Shown: positions 38,948-48,701, numbered from the stretch's first letter. The stretch is DNA of 64,000 nt from Thermoanaerobacterium butyriciformans (GCF_017874545.1 NZ_JAGGLT010000008.1:1-64000); one strand, 5' to 3'. Numbers and translations are program-made. The notes: generated from the sequence alone by a model not told the origin.

Positions 38948-40115
38948 TATTTTTCACCCTCTCTATAATCTCAATGCACATCCTGCTGTTGTGATAAGGA
39001 CACTTCCACGGCTCCACTATAGGCATTTCAAATGGTTTCCCATTTTCATCCACTTTCCAGTACCATTCTCCTCCATCTCTTTTGTCAATCAAATACCCCT
39101 TTATATATTCCCAGATGTTCTTTGAAGCTTCCATGAATCTAACATCATTTGTCTTTTGATATGCATTAAAAAATCCCACTACAGATTCTGCTTGAACCCA
39201 CCATACTCTTGATAAGTCAGTTTTACCTTCAACAGTCTCATTTGCTATGCCGTCTGGTGAATATATATTATTTAATATGTTTTCAGCAATTTCCATAGTG
39301 TATTTTTTTGTTGTATCTTTTATTCCTTCATCACCTAATACATCCACAGCCCTATCTAAAAGCCAGCTTGCTTCTATGTCGTGTCCATATGATTTTATGT
39401 CGATGGTAGTGTCCCAATTGTCGTCGAAAAATACTTTTAGATATTTTCCATCTTCACTGTATATTTTATCTTTAAAGAGATTTAGAAGATATATTATGCT
39501 TTTCTTAAGATTGCTGTTCTTCCAAACATCATAAAGCAATGTGTAAGCTTCCAATATGTGAAGATGCGTATTCATTGTACGGCTGGATATTACTCCATGT
39601 TCACTAAGTTCGTAATTCTCTTTAAGATTCCAATTGCGATCAAATTCCTCCAAATATCCATTTTCATCTCTGCAATTTCTTTCAATGATGTTAAATAAAT
39701 CGATTGCAATATTTAAAGCTTCCTCATTGCCTGTCGCTTTGTAGTATTGAGCCAATCCGTATATGCCAAAAGCCTGACTGTAGGTATGTTTTCTAGTATC
39801 CGCAGGCTTTCCTTTATAATCTACCATCCAATAGAGACCTTTATTTTCTTTATCCAAGATATTATCTCTTAAAAATTTATAAGCATGATGCGCCAGTTCA
39901 AGTGCTTTTTCATCTTTATCTAAACAGTAAAATGCTGAAAAAAACCACAGTATTCTGGAATTCAATATCGAACCTTTCAAGGCTTTATTGTCAATATTTA
40001 AGTCATAGTCAACATATCCGTAAAAACCGCCATTTTTTTCGTCTTTCAATTTGCTCCAAAAAGGAAAAATTCTATCCTTCAACTCTTTATACATTTCCTG
40101 TGCTATTTTCTCCAT
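38931..40115 (-). CDS. Cellobiose 2-epimerase (AGE family)
   Basis: 394 residues, (alpha/alpha)6 barrel. Motifs: [34 protein letters not shown] with a catalytic His, [17 protein letters not shown], and [13 protein letters not shown] with [13 protein letters not shown] at the end. These fit cellobiose/mannobiose 2-epimerases rather than GlcNAc 2-epimerases. In this context it turns beta-1,4-mannobiose into mannosyl-glucose for the overlapping GH130_1 enzyme. Confidence 0.92.
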   Translation of the reverse strand: MEKIAQEMYKELKDRIFPFWSKLKDEKNGGFYGYVDYDLNIDNKALKGSILNSRILWFFSAFYCLDKDEKALELAHHAYKFLRDNILDKENKGLYWMVDYKGKPADTRKHTYSQAFGIYGLAQYYKATGNEEALNIAIDLFNIIERNCRDENGYLEEFDRNWNLKENYELSEHGVISSRTMNTHLHILEAYTLLYDVWKNSNLKKSIIYLLNLFKDKIYSEDGKYLKVFFDDNWDTTIDIKSYGHDIEASWLLDRAVDVLGDEGIKDTTKKYTMEIAENILNNIYSPDGIANETVEGKTDLSRVWWVQAESVVGFFNAYQKTNDVRFMEASKNIWEYIKGYLIDKRDGGEWYWKVDENGKPFEMPIVEPWKCPYHNSRMCIEIIERVKNNEVSG

Positions 40116-40194
40116 TTGACACGTCCCCTCACCTAAAATTTAATGCCAAAATAAATTTTAAGCCTCGTTTACCACCTCCCACAAATTATAAACT

Positions 40195-41211
40195 TTAAAT
40201 TATCTCCTTTACTGAACTGCGAATAACAAGCTGCGTATATAGCTTTATATCTTCGTATGGTTTTTCAGGATTATTCATCCTGTACAAAAGCTGATTGACA
40301 GCCTTTTCTCCAAGTGAGCTTTTAGGTATATCTATTGTCGTAAGTCCAGGATGAGAATAGGCGCTCATTTCAATATTGTCAAATCCCACAACCGAAACTT
40401 CCTCAGGTACTTTTACACCCAGATCTTCCAAGCTTCTCATAAATGCTAATGCAATTTTATCATTGGCACAAACCCAGCCGGTAGGAAAATCTTCAGTTAT
40501 AGAAATTTTTCTTTTAAAATATTCTGGATCTCTGAAAAATTCAGCACCTTTTAGATTTATGTCAAGCCAAACATAATCGCTGTCAACATACATTCCCAGC
40601 TCTTCCATACTTCTTACATATGAGTAATACCTCTGTCTGAAACTGAAGGCCCACTCATTATTGCCTATGAATCCTATCTTTCTATGTCCATTATCGTAAA
40701 GATATTTTACTGCTTTATATATTCCATTTTCATTTGCTGTATTTATATAATCACAATCAATTGCATTGCTGTAATGGTCTACAACAACAAATGGTATTTT
40801 TGTTGCTTTAACCTTTTTAATAAATTCATCATTCAAAGTACCTACTATTATGATTCCGTTTGTGGTATCTTTCGTAATTGTACTAGGAATGCTTAGATTT
40901 TCTTCACCTTCTACATCAATACCTGTAATGCTTAATTTCAAATTATTATTTCTGGCGGCACTTTCAATGCCATACAGGACATTGGACCAAAAAGTTGACT
41001 CAATAAGGAAGTCCGCTCTGCAAAGTATGGTTACATTTAATATCTTATTAGGAATGTCTTTTATCTTTTTGTATCCCATCTTCATTGCTGTCTCCAATAT
41101 CCTGCTTCTCATTTCTGCACTTACACCTTCAGCACCTCTCAGTGCTTTGGATACAGTATTTTTCGATACGCCTATAACTTCAGCAATATCTTGTAAGGTT
41201 ACTTTTTTCAC
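40195..41211 (-). CDS. LacI-family regulator of the epimerase/GH130_1 unit
   Basis: About 338 residues: HTH VTLQDIAEVIGVSKNTVSKALRG and a LacI effector domain. The GTG at 41211 is preferred over 41220 because AGGTGA is correctly spaced. It resembles the other LacI protein of the locus, including the C-terminal region after RMNN, so the two may have arisen by duplication. Confidence 0.9.
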   Translation of the reverse strand: MKKVTLQDIAEVIGVSKNTVSKALRGAEGVSAEMRSRILETAMKMGYKKIKDIPNKILNVTILCRADFLIESTFWSNVLYGIESAARNNNLKLSITGIDVEGEENLSIPSTITKDTTNGIIIVGTLNDEFIKKVKATKIPFVVVDHYSNAIDCDYINTANENGIYKAVKYLYDNGHRKIGFIGNNEWAFSFRQRYYSYVRSMEELGMYVDSDYVWLDINLKGAEFFRDPEYFKRKISITEDFPTGWVCANDKIALAFMRSLEDLGVKVPEEVSVVGFDNIEMSAYSHPGLTTIDIPKSSLGEKAVNQLLYRMNNPEKPYEDIKLYTQLVIRSSVKEII

Positions 41212-41252
41212 ATTTATCACCTATATCCGTTTGATTTGTACTTTATTTTTTT

Positions 41253-41327
41253 ACTTAATTTAAGTATAATGTAACTTTTATTTAGTGTCAATACGATTTT
41301 AAAATTTGATTTGTAGAAATCGTATTG
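41253..41327 (-). promoter_or_regulatory. Promoter with inverted-repeat operator before lacI2
   Basis: Minus-strand TTGACA (41286-41291) and TATACT (41263-41268) are 17 bp apart. The arms CAATACGATTT (41289-41299) and AAATCGTATTG (41317-41327) are a perfect 11-bp inverted repeat; one arm overlaps the -35. A second palindrome, ACTTAATTTAAGT (41253-41265), overlaps the -10. Both are candidate operators. Confidence 0.7.
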
Positions 41328-41345
41328 TATTTATCGTATAAAATA

Positions 41346-41393
41346 TAAAAAAATTAAAAGATAGACTGGCTATTATCTAGCACAGCCTATCTT
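41346..41393 (-). terminator. Terminator of the VOC-SDR-ThuA operon
   Basis: On the minus strand AAGATAG pairs with CTATCTT, with an inner GGCT/AGCC stem, followed by TTTAATTTTTTT. Confidence 0.8.
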
Positions 41394-41416
41394 GCCTTTT
41401 CATTTAAAAGTATTTA

Positions 41417-42064
41417 CTATTTTATACACCAATTTACGCACTCATGTAACGTCTTCAAAAACAACTCGTTTAATAGTCCATCTTCCCTGTGGGCAGGAGT
41501 CAAGCAGCATACTTTGCCTTTCCCAAAGTGATGATACCATCCTGCTATGGATTGTCCGTCTTTAGAGAAGGAACGCAAAAATACATTTGTATCATTTTCT
41601 TCGCATTTGACAAAATAATGTTCATCAACAAACTCAAATGGCTCGATGGCACTTTCAAATTCCCCTAGCATATCTTTTTGCGGTGCGTACTGTACAACAT
41701 CGTTTTTTTCAGGATGATGTAAAAAATATCCCTTTAGCATTTTATTGTATTCTCCATCTTCCGGATATGATGATAGACCAGAATGCCATGCAAGCCAGCT
41801 TCCGCCGTCTTTTACGTAGTTTACTATTTCTTTTTCTATCTCTTCTGTCATCCAGAGGTCAACACTCTCCGATTGCGGATTTAATCTATTTTCTTTAAAT
41901 AATACTACACAATCAGGTTTTGATTTTAATTCCTTTTGTAACTCATCAATGTCTATAAATCTAAGATTTACATCGCCAAGATTATTTATAGCTCTATGTA
42001 GAGATCTTTTTATAATTTCCTCATTGTGGTAAAAATCACCTAAAATCGCAACTATCTCTTTCAC
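41417..42064 (-). CDS. ThuA-domain protein
   Basis: 215 residues, class I glutamine-amidotransferase-like fold. Characteristic parts are AILGDFYHNEE at the start, VKDGGSWLAWHSGLSSYP in the middle and GWYHHFGKGKVCCLTPAHREDGL near the end. ThuA-like proteins are linked to disaccharide and trehalose use, but their reactions are mostly unknown. Third gene of an SDR/VOC operon. Confidence 0.82.
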   Translation of the reverse strand: MKEIVAILGDFYHNEEIIKRSLHRAINNLGDVNLRFIDIDELQKELKSKPDCVVLFKENRLNPQSESVDLWMTEEIEKEIVNYVKDGGSWLAWHSGLSSYPEDGEYNKMLKGYFLHHPEKNDVVQYAPQKDMLGEFESAIEPFEFVDEHYFVKCEENDTNVFLRSFSKDGQSIAGWYHHFGKGKVCCLTPAHREDGLLNELFLKTLHECVNWCIK

Positions 42065-42079
42065 AATATCACCCCTTTT

Positions 42080-42781
42080 TTATAATTTCATCGGCTGTCC
42101 TTTAAAATCTATAAAAAACTGGTTGGCATCAACTTTAATGTCTCCTTCTATAATTTTCATGATTCCTTCTGCAGAAATCTCAGGACTTAATGGAGCCGAT
42201 GTTCCGCCCATGTCTGTCTTCATCCATCCAGGATGTACGGCGTAAACTCTCCCTTTGTAGTCCTTCATGGCATCTTTTAGCTGTGCCGTAAAGAAATTTA
42301 GTGCTGCCTTTGATACAGCATACGGATAATCACCACCATAAGCATTTGCAAAACTTCCAGCTTCCGAGGATATATTAATTATCACCTTATCTCTGCCCTT
42401 TTTTAATAACGGCAGAAAATATTTTACAACCATCATTGGACCCATCAAGTTGATTTTAAGTGTATCTTCTAAATCAGTATAATCTAAATCTTCTATTTCT
42501 TTTCCTCTTCCTTTTAATATACCTGCATTGTTTACTATAACATCTAAAGAATCCTCTTCTTTGCTTACATGTATAGCTGCTCTTTTTATAGATTCTTCAT
42601 CGCTTACATCCAATTCAATTAAGTTCATCTTTTTTTCATATCTATCCTTTAAAGCTTTTAATTCGGATGCAACATCATTGATTTTTCGAATTCCTGCATA
42701 TACTTTATGGTTATTTAAAAGTGCTTTTTCGACTAAGTGTCTTCCAAGTCCTCTGTTAGCACCTGTTATCAATATGTTCAT
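42080..42781 (-). CDS. Short-chain dehydrogenase/reductase (SDR)
   Basis: 233 residues, classical SDR: cofactor motif TGANRGLG, VNNAG, catalytic Ser in INISSEAGSF and YxxxK in YAVSKAALNF. Reduces or oxidises an unknown carbonyl or alcohol with NAD(P). Sixteen bases before ThuA. Confidence 0.9.
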   Translation of the reverse strand: MNILITGANRGLGRHLVEKALLNNHKVYAGIRKINDVASELKALKDRYEKKMNLIELDVSDEESIKRAAIHVSKEEDSLDVIVNNAGILKGRGKEIEDLDYTDLEDTLKINLMGPMMVVKYFLPLLKKGRDKVIINISSEAGSFANAYGGDYPYAVSKAALNFFTAQLKDAMKDYKGRVYAVHPGWMKTDMGGTSAPLSPEISAEGIMKIIEGDIKVDANQFFIDFKGQPMKL

Positions 42782-42806
42782 ATTGATGCCTCCTTGGCAA
42801 CTTCAT

Positions 42807-43259
42807 TTAAAAATTCTCTAAAAGCTCTATGATTACCTTTAACTTCGAAAAAGTATCTATGTAAGCATATCTTCCACCTTCGTAATCGCCTTTTTGGACT
42901 AGGCTCATCTCATTTTTCTCTAATGCTTTTATCTTTTCATCCATGTCTTTTACTTGAAACGCTATGTGATGTACACCTTCCCCGTGTGTATCCAAAAACT
43001 CTCTCCAAGTGCTTATGTTTTCATCTGGCTCAATAAGCTCTATTTGAAGCTGACCCATATCAAAAAAGGCAAGCTTTGCACGAGCATCAGATGGTTTCCC
43101 ATTAAATTCAGCATGTGACTTCTCGTAGCCATCTGTCCAATTCCACTTAGGCTTCTCAACTCCAAAAAAGTCTGCATAAGTCTGTGATGCTTTCTCAATG
43201 TCTTTTACTATTATGCCTATCTGTGTGACGATATTAGTGCCTAACAAATTCTTATCCAT
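42807..43259 (-). CDS. VOC-family protein (glyoxalase/epimerase-like)
   Basis: 150 residues with two beta-alpha-beta-beta-beta units. Metal-ligand positions: VTQIGIIVKDI has Gln where methylmalonyl-CoA epimerases have His; LQIELIEP, GEGVHHIAFQV and VIIELLENF supply the others. The His-to-Gln change may alter or remove metal binding. First gene of the operon; substrate unknown. Confidence 0.8.
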   Translation of the reverse strand: MDKNLLGTNIVTQIGIIVKDIEKASQTYADFFGVEKPKWNWTDGYEKSHAEFNGKPSDARAKLAFFDMGQLQIELIEPDENISTWREFLDTHGEGVHHIAFQVKDMDEKIKALEKNEMSLVQKGDYEGGRYAYIDTFSKLKVIIELLENF

Positions 43260-43512
43260 AATTTCATCCCCCTATGAAAATTATTTTAAATGTATTCAAA
43301 GGATTTTCTCTCAATATTTTAAGAGAAAATTCCACATAAATCAAAGTTCAATAACGATTTCTTCACTATGCTCAAAAAATGTCATTAAAAAATATAGAAG
43401 TAAATCACGTTTTTGTAACCTTAATTTTAAACTTAACCATCTACTTAGATTATACACCATTTATGATTTTTTTCTAAAACAAAAAAAGGAGATAATCTCC
43501 TTTTAAACAATG
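43260..43512 (-). promoter_or_regulatory. Intergenic region: VOC promoter and nrdG terminator
   Basis: 253 bases. A terminator for nrdG at 43484-43504 (AAAAGGAGAT-AATCTCCTTTT region, T-run on the minus strand) is followed by a TATAAT (43449-43454, minus) as likely -10 for the VOC operon. A long inverted repeat at about 43301-43331 (GGATTTTCTCT with AGAGAAAATTCC) lies in the expected leader. Confidence 0.5.
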
Positions 43513-44196
43513 CTATCTTATTAGTATTTCCTCGATTTTATCATTTATCATCTCTTTTATCATTAGCAAATATTCAATGTCGCACTGCTCTTTACCGCAC
43601 AAATCCTTATTTAGTACGCCTTCTGAGTATTTGTATCTTTGCAGTACATATCTTTTGCAAACAGATATCATATTTGCTATAGATAAAAAATCATCTGTAG
43701 AAAGCAATTTTTTATTTACAGTCGTCCTGAATTCATAATCTATTCCAGAGTTTTTAATTAAATTAATGCTTTTTACAATTCTCTCTATATCTTCATTGTT
43801 TTTTACGAATAAACCGTATTTATTTTTAGGTGCTTTTACATCCATAGCAATGTAGTCCAAAAGATTATCATTAAGCAAATCTTCTATTACATTAGGCCTG
43901 GAGCCATTTGTATCCAGCTTGACGCTGAATCCCAAATCTTTTATTGTTTTAATGAAGTTTTTCAAGTCTTTCCAAAGTGTAGGCTCTCCGCCTGTTATGC
44001 AAACGCCATCTATGAGATTTTTTCTTTTCTTTAGATAATCTATAAATTCTTCTTCACTTTTTATAGATTTCTGCAAATCAATCAATTGGCTGTTGTGACA
44101 ATAAGGACAGGTAAAGTTGCATCCACTTGTAAAAACAGTAGATGCAACCTTTCCAGGATAATCTACCAACGACACCATCATGTAATCATACATCAT
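43513..44196 (-). CDS. nrdG: Anaerobic ribonucleotide reductase activase
   Basis: 227 residues, radical-SAM enzyme. The cluster motif CxxxCxxC is in SGCNFTCPYCHNSQL and the SAM-binding GGE in CITGGEPTL. It makes the glycyl radical on NrdD. It overlaps nrdD by 4 bp. Confidence 0.95.
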   Translation of the reverse strand: MMYDYMMVSLVDYPGKVASTVFTSGCNFTCPYCHNSQLIDLQKSIKSEEEFIDYLKKRKNLIDGVCITGGEPTLWKDLKNFIKTIKDLGFSVKLDTNGSRPNVIEDLLNDNLLDYIAMDVKAPKNKYGLFVKNNEDIERIVKSINLIKNSGIDYEFRTTVNKKLLSTDDFLSIANMISVCKRYVLQRYKYSEGVLNKDLCGKEQCDIEYLLMIKEMINDKIEEILIR

Positions 44197-46271
44197 ATTA
44201 CAAATTCCTTCCTGTCTGCAAATTCCTTTTTCTTGCCTTCATTCCAGTTTTGAAGTGGCCTATAGTAGCCAACAACTCTGCTGTATACTTCGCATTCATT
44301 GCCACATTGCGGACAGTTAAAATGCTCTCCAGATATATAACCGTGGTTGTCACATATTGAAAATGTGGGTGTAATGGTATAATAAGGAAGCCTATAATTG
44401 TATGCTATCTTCTTTACTAGTTCTTTGCAGACTTTAGGATCGCTTATGCTTTCACCGATAAATCCGTGAAATACAGTCCCACCTGTGTATTTTGTCTGCA
44501 GTTCATCCTGCAAATCAAGAGCCGTAAATATGTCTTCGGTAAAGTCGACAGGAAGCTGTGTAGAATTCGTGTAATACGGCACATCATCACCTGCTACTAT
44601 TATACCTTTGTACAATTCTTTGTCTTTCTTTGCTAATCTATATGATGCACCTTCTGCTGGTGATGCTTCCAAGTTATAAAGATAATTTGATTCCATCTGA
44701 TATTCTTCCAGTTTATGCCGCATAAAATCCAATACTTCTATAGCAAAATTTCTTCCTTCATCGCTTGTTATGCCGACACCCATGAAATTTAAAAGTGCTT
44801 CATTCATGCCAATTAATCCTATTGTATTAAAATGATTTTGCCAGTAAGAACCAAACCTCTTTTTTATATCCCTCAAGTAAAACTTTGAGTATGGGTATAA
44901 ACCCATTTCAGTCATATTCTCAAGTACCTTTCTCTTTATCTCTAGGCTCTTCCTAGCTACATCCATCTGCTTTTCTAATCTTTTGAAAAATTCTTCTTTT
45001 GTCTTTGATAAAAATCCAATTCTAGGCATGTTTATCGTTACAACACCTATCGATCCAGTAAGAGGATTTGCACCAAAAAGTCCTCCACCCCGCTTTCTCA
45101 GCTCTCTATTGTCAAGCCTTAGGCGGCAGCACATGCTGCGAGCATCTTCAGGATTTAGATCGCTGTTGACAAAATTGCTGAAATAAGGAAGGCCGTATTT
45201 TGCAGTCATCTCCATAATTTTATCTATAACAGGGCTTTCCCAATCAAAATCTTTTGTAATATTGTATGTCGGTATAGGGAAAGTAAATATCCTTCCATTT
45301 GCGTCACCTTCCATCATGACTTCAGCAAATGCCATATTTAACATATCCATTTCTTTTTGAAATTCTTTATATGATCTATTCATGGCTTTGCCGCCAATTA
45401 TTACAGGCTCATCAGCTAATATATCAGGAACAACGAGATCCATCGTTATATTTGTAAATGGAGTTTGAAAACCTACTCTAGTTGGGACATTTATGTTAAA
45501 TATAAATTCCTGCAATGACTGCTTTACTTCTTTATACGACAGCTTATCGTAATATATAAATGGAGCTAAATAAGTATCAAAATTAGAAAATGCTTGTGCA
45601 CCTGCAGCTTCACCTTGAAGCGTATAGAAGAAGTTCACTATCTGGCCCAAAGCTGACCTAAAATGCTTAGGTGGCTTGCTCTGAACTTTTCCCTCTACAC
45701 CAGTAAAACCCGAAATAAGCAAATCTTTCAAATCCCATCCGCAGCAGTATACTGATAAAAGGCTTAAATCGTGGATATGCAAATCACCATTTACATGTGC
45801 GTCTCTCACTTCTTTTGGATATATCTTATTCAACCAGTAATTTGCTGTAATCGTGCTTGCTATATGGTTATTTAACCCTTGAAGTGAGTAGCTCATGTTG
45901 CTGTTTTCATTTACTCTCCAGTCCAATTTGCCTATATATTCATCTACCATCTTCTCAATGTCCATAAACATATTTTTAAATTCTCTTATGTCTTGGTGCT
46001 GTTTTCTATATAAGATATATGCTTTTGCTGCTTTTGCAAAGCCACCCCTTATCAAAAACTGCTCAACTATGTCCTGAATCTGTTCCACATTTGCATGTCC
46101 ATCAAAATTTTCTTCTATGTACTTTGTGACTTCATCCGCTATCATAATAGCTTCATGGTATTCTCCTTCATCAACTGCTTTAAACGCTTTATAGATTGCA
46201 TTAGCTATCTTTTCCTTGTTGAATTCTTCTTCCATACCATTTCTCTTTATAACCTTCATAATGTTTTCCAA
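44193..46271 (-). CDS. nrdD: Anaerobic ribonucleoside-triphosphate reductase
   Basis: 692 residues. An N-terminal ATP-cone (about 5-95, VIKRNGMEEEFNKEKIANAI) is followed by the ten-strand barrel. Near the C-terminus are a zinc site (NCPQCGNECEVY) and the glycyl-radical loop RVVGYYRP. Reduces NTPs to dNTPs without oxygen. TTG start at 46271 is favoured: GGAGGG lies 6 nt before it, while the next ATG (46259) is 18 nt away. Confidence 0.96.
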   Translation of the reverse strand: MENIMKVIKRNGMEEEFNKEKIANAIYKAFKAVDEGEYHEAIMIADEVTKYIEENFDGHANVEQIQDIVEQFLIRGGFAKAAKAYILYRKQHQDIREFKNMFMDIEKMVDEYIGKLDWRVNENSNMSYSLQGLNNHIASTITANYWLNKIYPKEVRDAHVNGDLHIHDLSLLSVYCCGWDLKDLLISGFTGVEGKVQSKPPKHFRSALGQIVNFFYTLQGEAAGAQAFSNFDTYLAPFIYYDKLSYKEVKQSLQEFIFNINVPTRVGFQTPFTNITMDLVVPDILADEPVIIGGKAMNRSYKEFQKEMDMLNMAFAEVMMEGDANGRIFTFPIPTYNITKDFDWESPVIDKIMEMTAKYGLPYFSNFVNSDLNPEDARSMCCRLRLDNRELRKRGGGLFGANPLTGSIGVVTINMPRIGFLSKTKEEFFKRLEKQMDVARKSLEIKRKVLENMTEMGLYPYSKFYLRDIKKRFGSYWQNHFNTIGLIGMNEALLNFMGVGITSDEGRNFAIEVLDFMRHKLEEYQMESNYLYNLEASPAEGASYRLAKKDKELYKGIIVAGDDVPYYTNSTQLPVDFTEDIFTALDLQDELQTKYTGGTVFHGFIGESISDPKVCKELVKKIAYNYRLPYYTITPTFSICDNHGYISGEHFNCPQCGNECEVYSRVVGYYRPLQNWNEGKKKEFADRKEFVI

Positions 46272-46382
46272 TTTAAACCCTCCATTAAATTATCTTTTGT
46301 AAAAATAATCCCTTCATGAAAGCTGCACCGTATTTACCCATTTAATTAAATAAGCACACATATCTGAAATTTTTTAATTTTA

Positions 46383-46453
46383 ACTCTATATATTGTGTAT
46401 ATAAATATCGCAGCATCAATATATAGTATATCATTGTTATATAGGTACGTCAA
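46383..46453 (-). promoter_or_regulatory. nrdD promoter with two NrdR boxes
   Basis: Minus-strand TTGACG (46448-46453) and TATACT (46425-46430) are 17 bp apart. Two NrdR boxes, ACACAATATATAGAGT (46383-46398) and ATACTATATATTGATG (46414-46429), are 31 bp apart, the usual three-turn spacing, and the upstream box covers the -10. NrdR with ATP/dATP should repress here. Confidence 0.88.
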
Positions 46454-46511
46454 TACAAATATAAAAAAACATTTCCACATTCATCTCCAGTTTAATTGAT
46501 TAGTACAACAT

Positions 46512-46541
46512 AAAAAGGTGGAGCATTTAAACTCCACCTTT
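46512..46541 (-). terminator. Terminator of the pyrophosphatase gene
   Basis: AAAGGTGGAG and CTCCACCTTT form a perfect 10-bp stem with an 8-nt loop, continuing into a T-run on the minus strand. On the plus strand it is also followed by a T-rich stretch. Confidence 0.9.
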
Positions 46542-46565
46542 ATTTTTGCAATATATTTGCAATTT

Positions 46566-48701
46566 TTATCTAAACAAAGACGCAAATACCAACGTGATAG
46601 TGCTTATAAGTTTTATCAAAACGTGCAAGGAAGGACCTGCCGTATCTTTAAATGGATCACCTACTGTATCACCTACGACACCTGCTTTATGAGCTTCTGA
46701 CTTTTTGCCACCGTAATTACCTAATTCAATATATTTTTTAGCATTATCCCAAGCACCGCCGCCATTATTCAGGAACAACGCCATTATTACACCAGATATA
46801 GTGCCAACCATCAAAAACGCTGCTGCAGATTCTTTGCCAAGTAAAATCCCCACTAATATAGGCGCAACAACGACTATAAGGCCAGGGATAACCATTTCTT
46901 TCAATGCGCCTTTTGTAACAATGTCCACTGTTTTTGCATAGTCTGGCTTTGATGTGCCTTCCATTATGCCTGGATTTTCTTTAAATTGCCTTCTTACCTC
47001 CAGTATGACGTATTGGGCCGCTTTGCCAACAGCCCTTATAGCTGTGGAGCTGAAGAGAAATACTATCATAGCACCTATAAATGCTCCTATGAAAACCTCA
47101 GGTTTACCTATATCTACAGCAAACCAGGAATCGATAGGTTTACCGAGTATCTTCTTTACTTCATCAAGGTATGCAGAGAAAAGGAGGAAAGTAGCTAAAG
47201 CTGCAGATCCTACTGCATAACCTTTTGTCAAAGCCTTTGTCGTATTTCCACATGCATCAAGTCTATCTGTCACAAGCCTTACTGACTCAGGTGCTTCAGA
47301 CATTTCAGTGATTCCACCGGCATTGTCAGTGATAGGTCCAAATGTATCCATTGCTAATATATAAGCAGTTGTTGATAACATTCCCATTGTAGCTATAGCA
47401 GTACCATAAAAGCCTGCTGTTGCTATATTAGGAAGTGCAAGCTCACCAAGCCTATATGCAATAATTATTGCTGCTGAAATAAACAGGACTGGAAGTGCTG
47501 GTGACTCCATACCTACTGAGATACCAGTGATAATGTTTGTCGCAGCACCTGTTGTTGAAGCCTTTGCGATTTCTTGAACTGGTCTTTTGCTCATAGATGT
47601 GTAGTAATTTGTCAAAAATACAAATACGTAGCTTAAAAGTATGCCTGCAACGGCTGCACCGTAGAGAAGTAAATAGTTGACTTCAGTACCATTTGATAAA
47701 TGTCCTGAAAGCATAACCTTTACTGCAAAGAAGAGAACAATTAGATTTACTATTGTCGTAATAAAATATCCTTTGTTTAAAGCTATCATAGGATCTTTTG
47801 ATTCGTCTTTTGTATTTACAAATACAATGCCGATGATGGAAGCAATGATACCTATAGCACGTGCTACAAGCGGAAATAGTATGCCTTTTAAGCCAAAGAC
47901 AGGATACAAGCCTACACCCAATATCATTGCACCTATATTTTCAGCGGCTGTTGACTCGAAAAGGTCAGCTCCTCTTCCGGCACAGTCTCCAACGTTATCG
48001 CCAACCAAATCAGCGATTACTGCAGGATTTCTTGGGTCATCCTCTGGAATACCTGCTTCTACCTTGCCGACAAGGTCAGCACCTACGTCAGCAGCTTTTG
48101 TATAAATACCACCGCCTAGCTGTGCAAACAATGCTACAAATGAAGCACCAAATCCAAAGCCTACTATCAATGATGGAGCATTTTTAACCAATTCCTGTTG
48201 TCCTGAAGCTCCGCCATATGCAAAGAACAAAGTAGCAACACCAAAGAGAGACAGCGCAGTCACTGCAAGGCCTGTCACCGCCCCTCCTCTTAAAGCAATT
48301 TGCAATGCTTTATTAAGACCTTTTCTTGCACCACTTGCTGCTCTGACATTTGAATTAACTGCCATGTACATGCCTATGTAGCCTGATATAGCTGAGCACA
48401 AAGCTCCCGATATAAAGGCCAATCCTACATGCCATGCATAGCTAATAGCAGCACCTGCTCCCTCTGATTGATGACCGTAATAATTTGCTATTATGATTAA
48501 AACAGCCACAATCAAAGCTAGCACTGTTATCGTTTTATACTGCCTGTTTAGAAAAGCCATTGCACCTTCCTTTATGGAGTCTGAAATCTGCTGCATCTTC
48601 TCGTCACCTTTATCTTGTGTAAAAATAAACCTAATAAAACCAATGATGGCAAGAGCTGCAATAATAACAACTCCATAGATTAGAAATAGATAGGAATTCA
48701 A
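46566..48701 (-). CDS. hppA: Membrane-bound ion-pumping pyrophosphatase
   Basis: 711 residues, about sixteen membrane helices. Catalytic motifs: DVGADLVGKVEAGIPEDDPR, DNVGDCAGRGADLFES, GNTTKALTKGYAVGS and GDTVGDPFKDTAGPS. PPi hydrolysis drives H+ or Na+ export. K and T in GNTTKALT occupy the positions that are Ala and Gly in K+-dependent enzymes, so a K+-independent H+ pump is likely. TTG start at 48701 with AAAGGAG 9 nt upstream. Confidence 0.94.
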   Translation of the reverse strand: MNSYLFLIYGVVIIAALAIIGFIRFIFTQDKGDEKMQQISDSIKEGAMAFLNRQYKTITVLALIVAVLIIIANYYGHQSEGAGAAISYAWHVGLAFISGALCSAISGYIGMYMAVNSNVRAASGARKGLNKALQIALRGGAVTGLAVTALSLFGVATLFFAYGGASGQQELVKNAPSLIVGFGFGASFVALFAQLGGGIYTKAADVGADLVGKVEAGIPEDDPRNPAVIADLVGDNVGDCAGRGADLFESTAAENIGAMILGVGLYPVFGLKGILFPLVARAIGIIASIIGIVFVNTKDESKDPMIALNKGYFITTIVNLIVLFFAVKVMLSGHLSNGTEVNYLLLYGAAVAGILLSYVFVFLTNYYTSMSKRPVQEIAKASTTGAATNIITGISVGMESPALPVLFISAAIIIAYRLGELALPNIATAGFYGTAIATMGMLSTTAYILAMDTFGPITDNAGGITEMSEAPESVRLVTDRLDACGNTTKALTKGYAVGSAALATFLLFSAYLDEVKKILGKPIDSWFAVDIGKPEVFIGAFIGAMIVFLFSSTAIRAVGKAAQYVILEVRRQFKENPGIMEGTSKPDYAKTVDIVTKGALKEMVIPGLIVVVAPILVGILLGKESAAAFLMVGTISGVIMALFLNNGGGAWDNAKKYIELGNYGGKKSEAHKAGVVGDTVGDPFKDTAGPSLHVLIKLISTITLVFASLFR

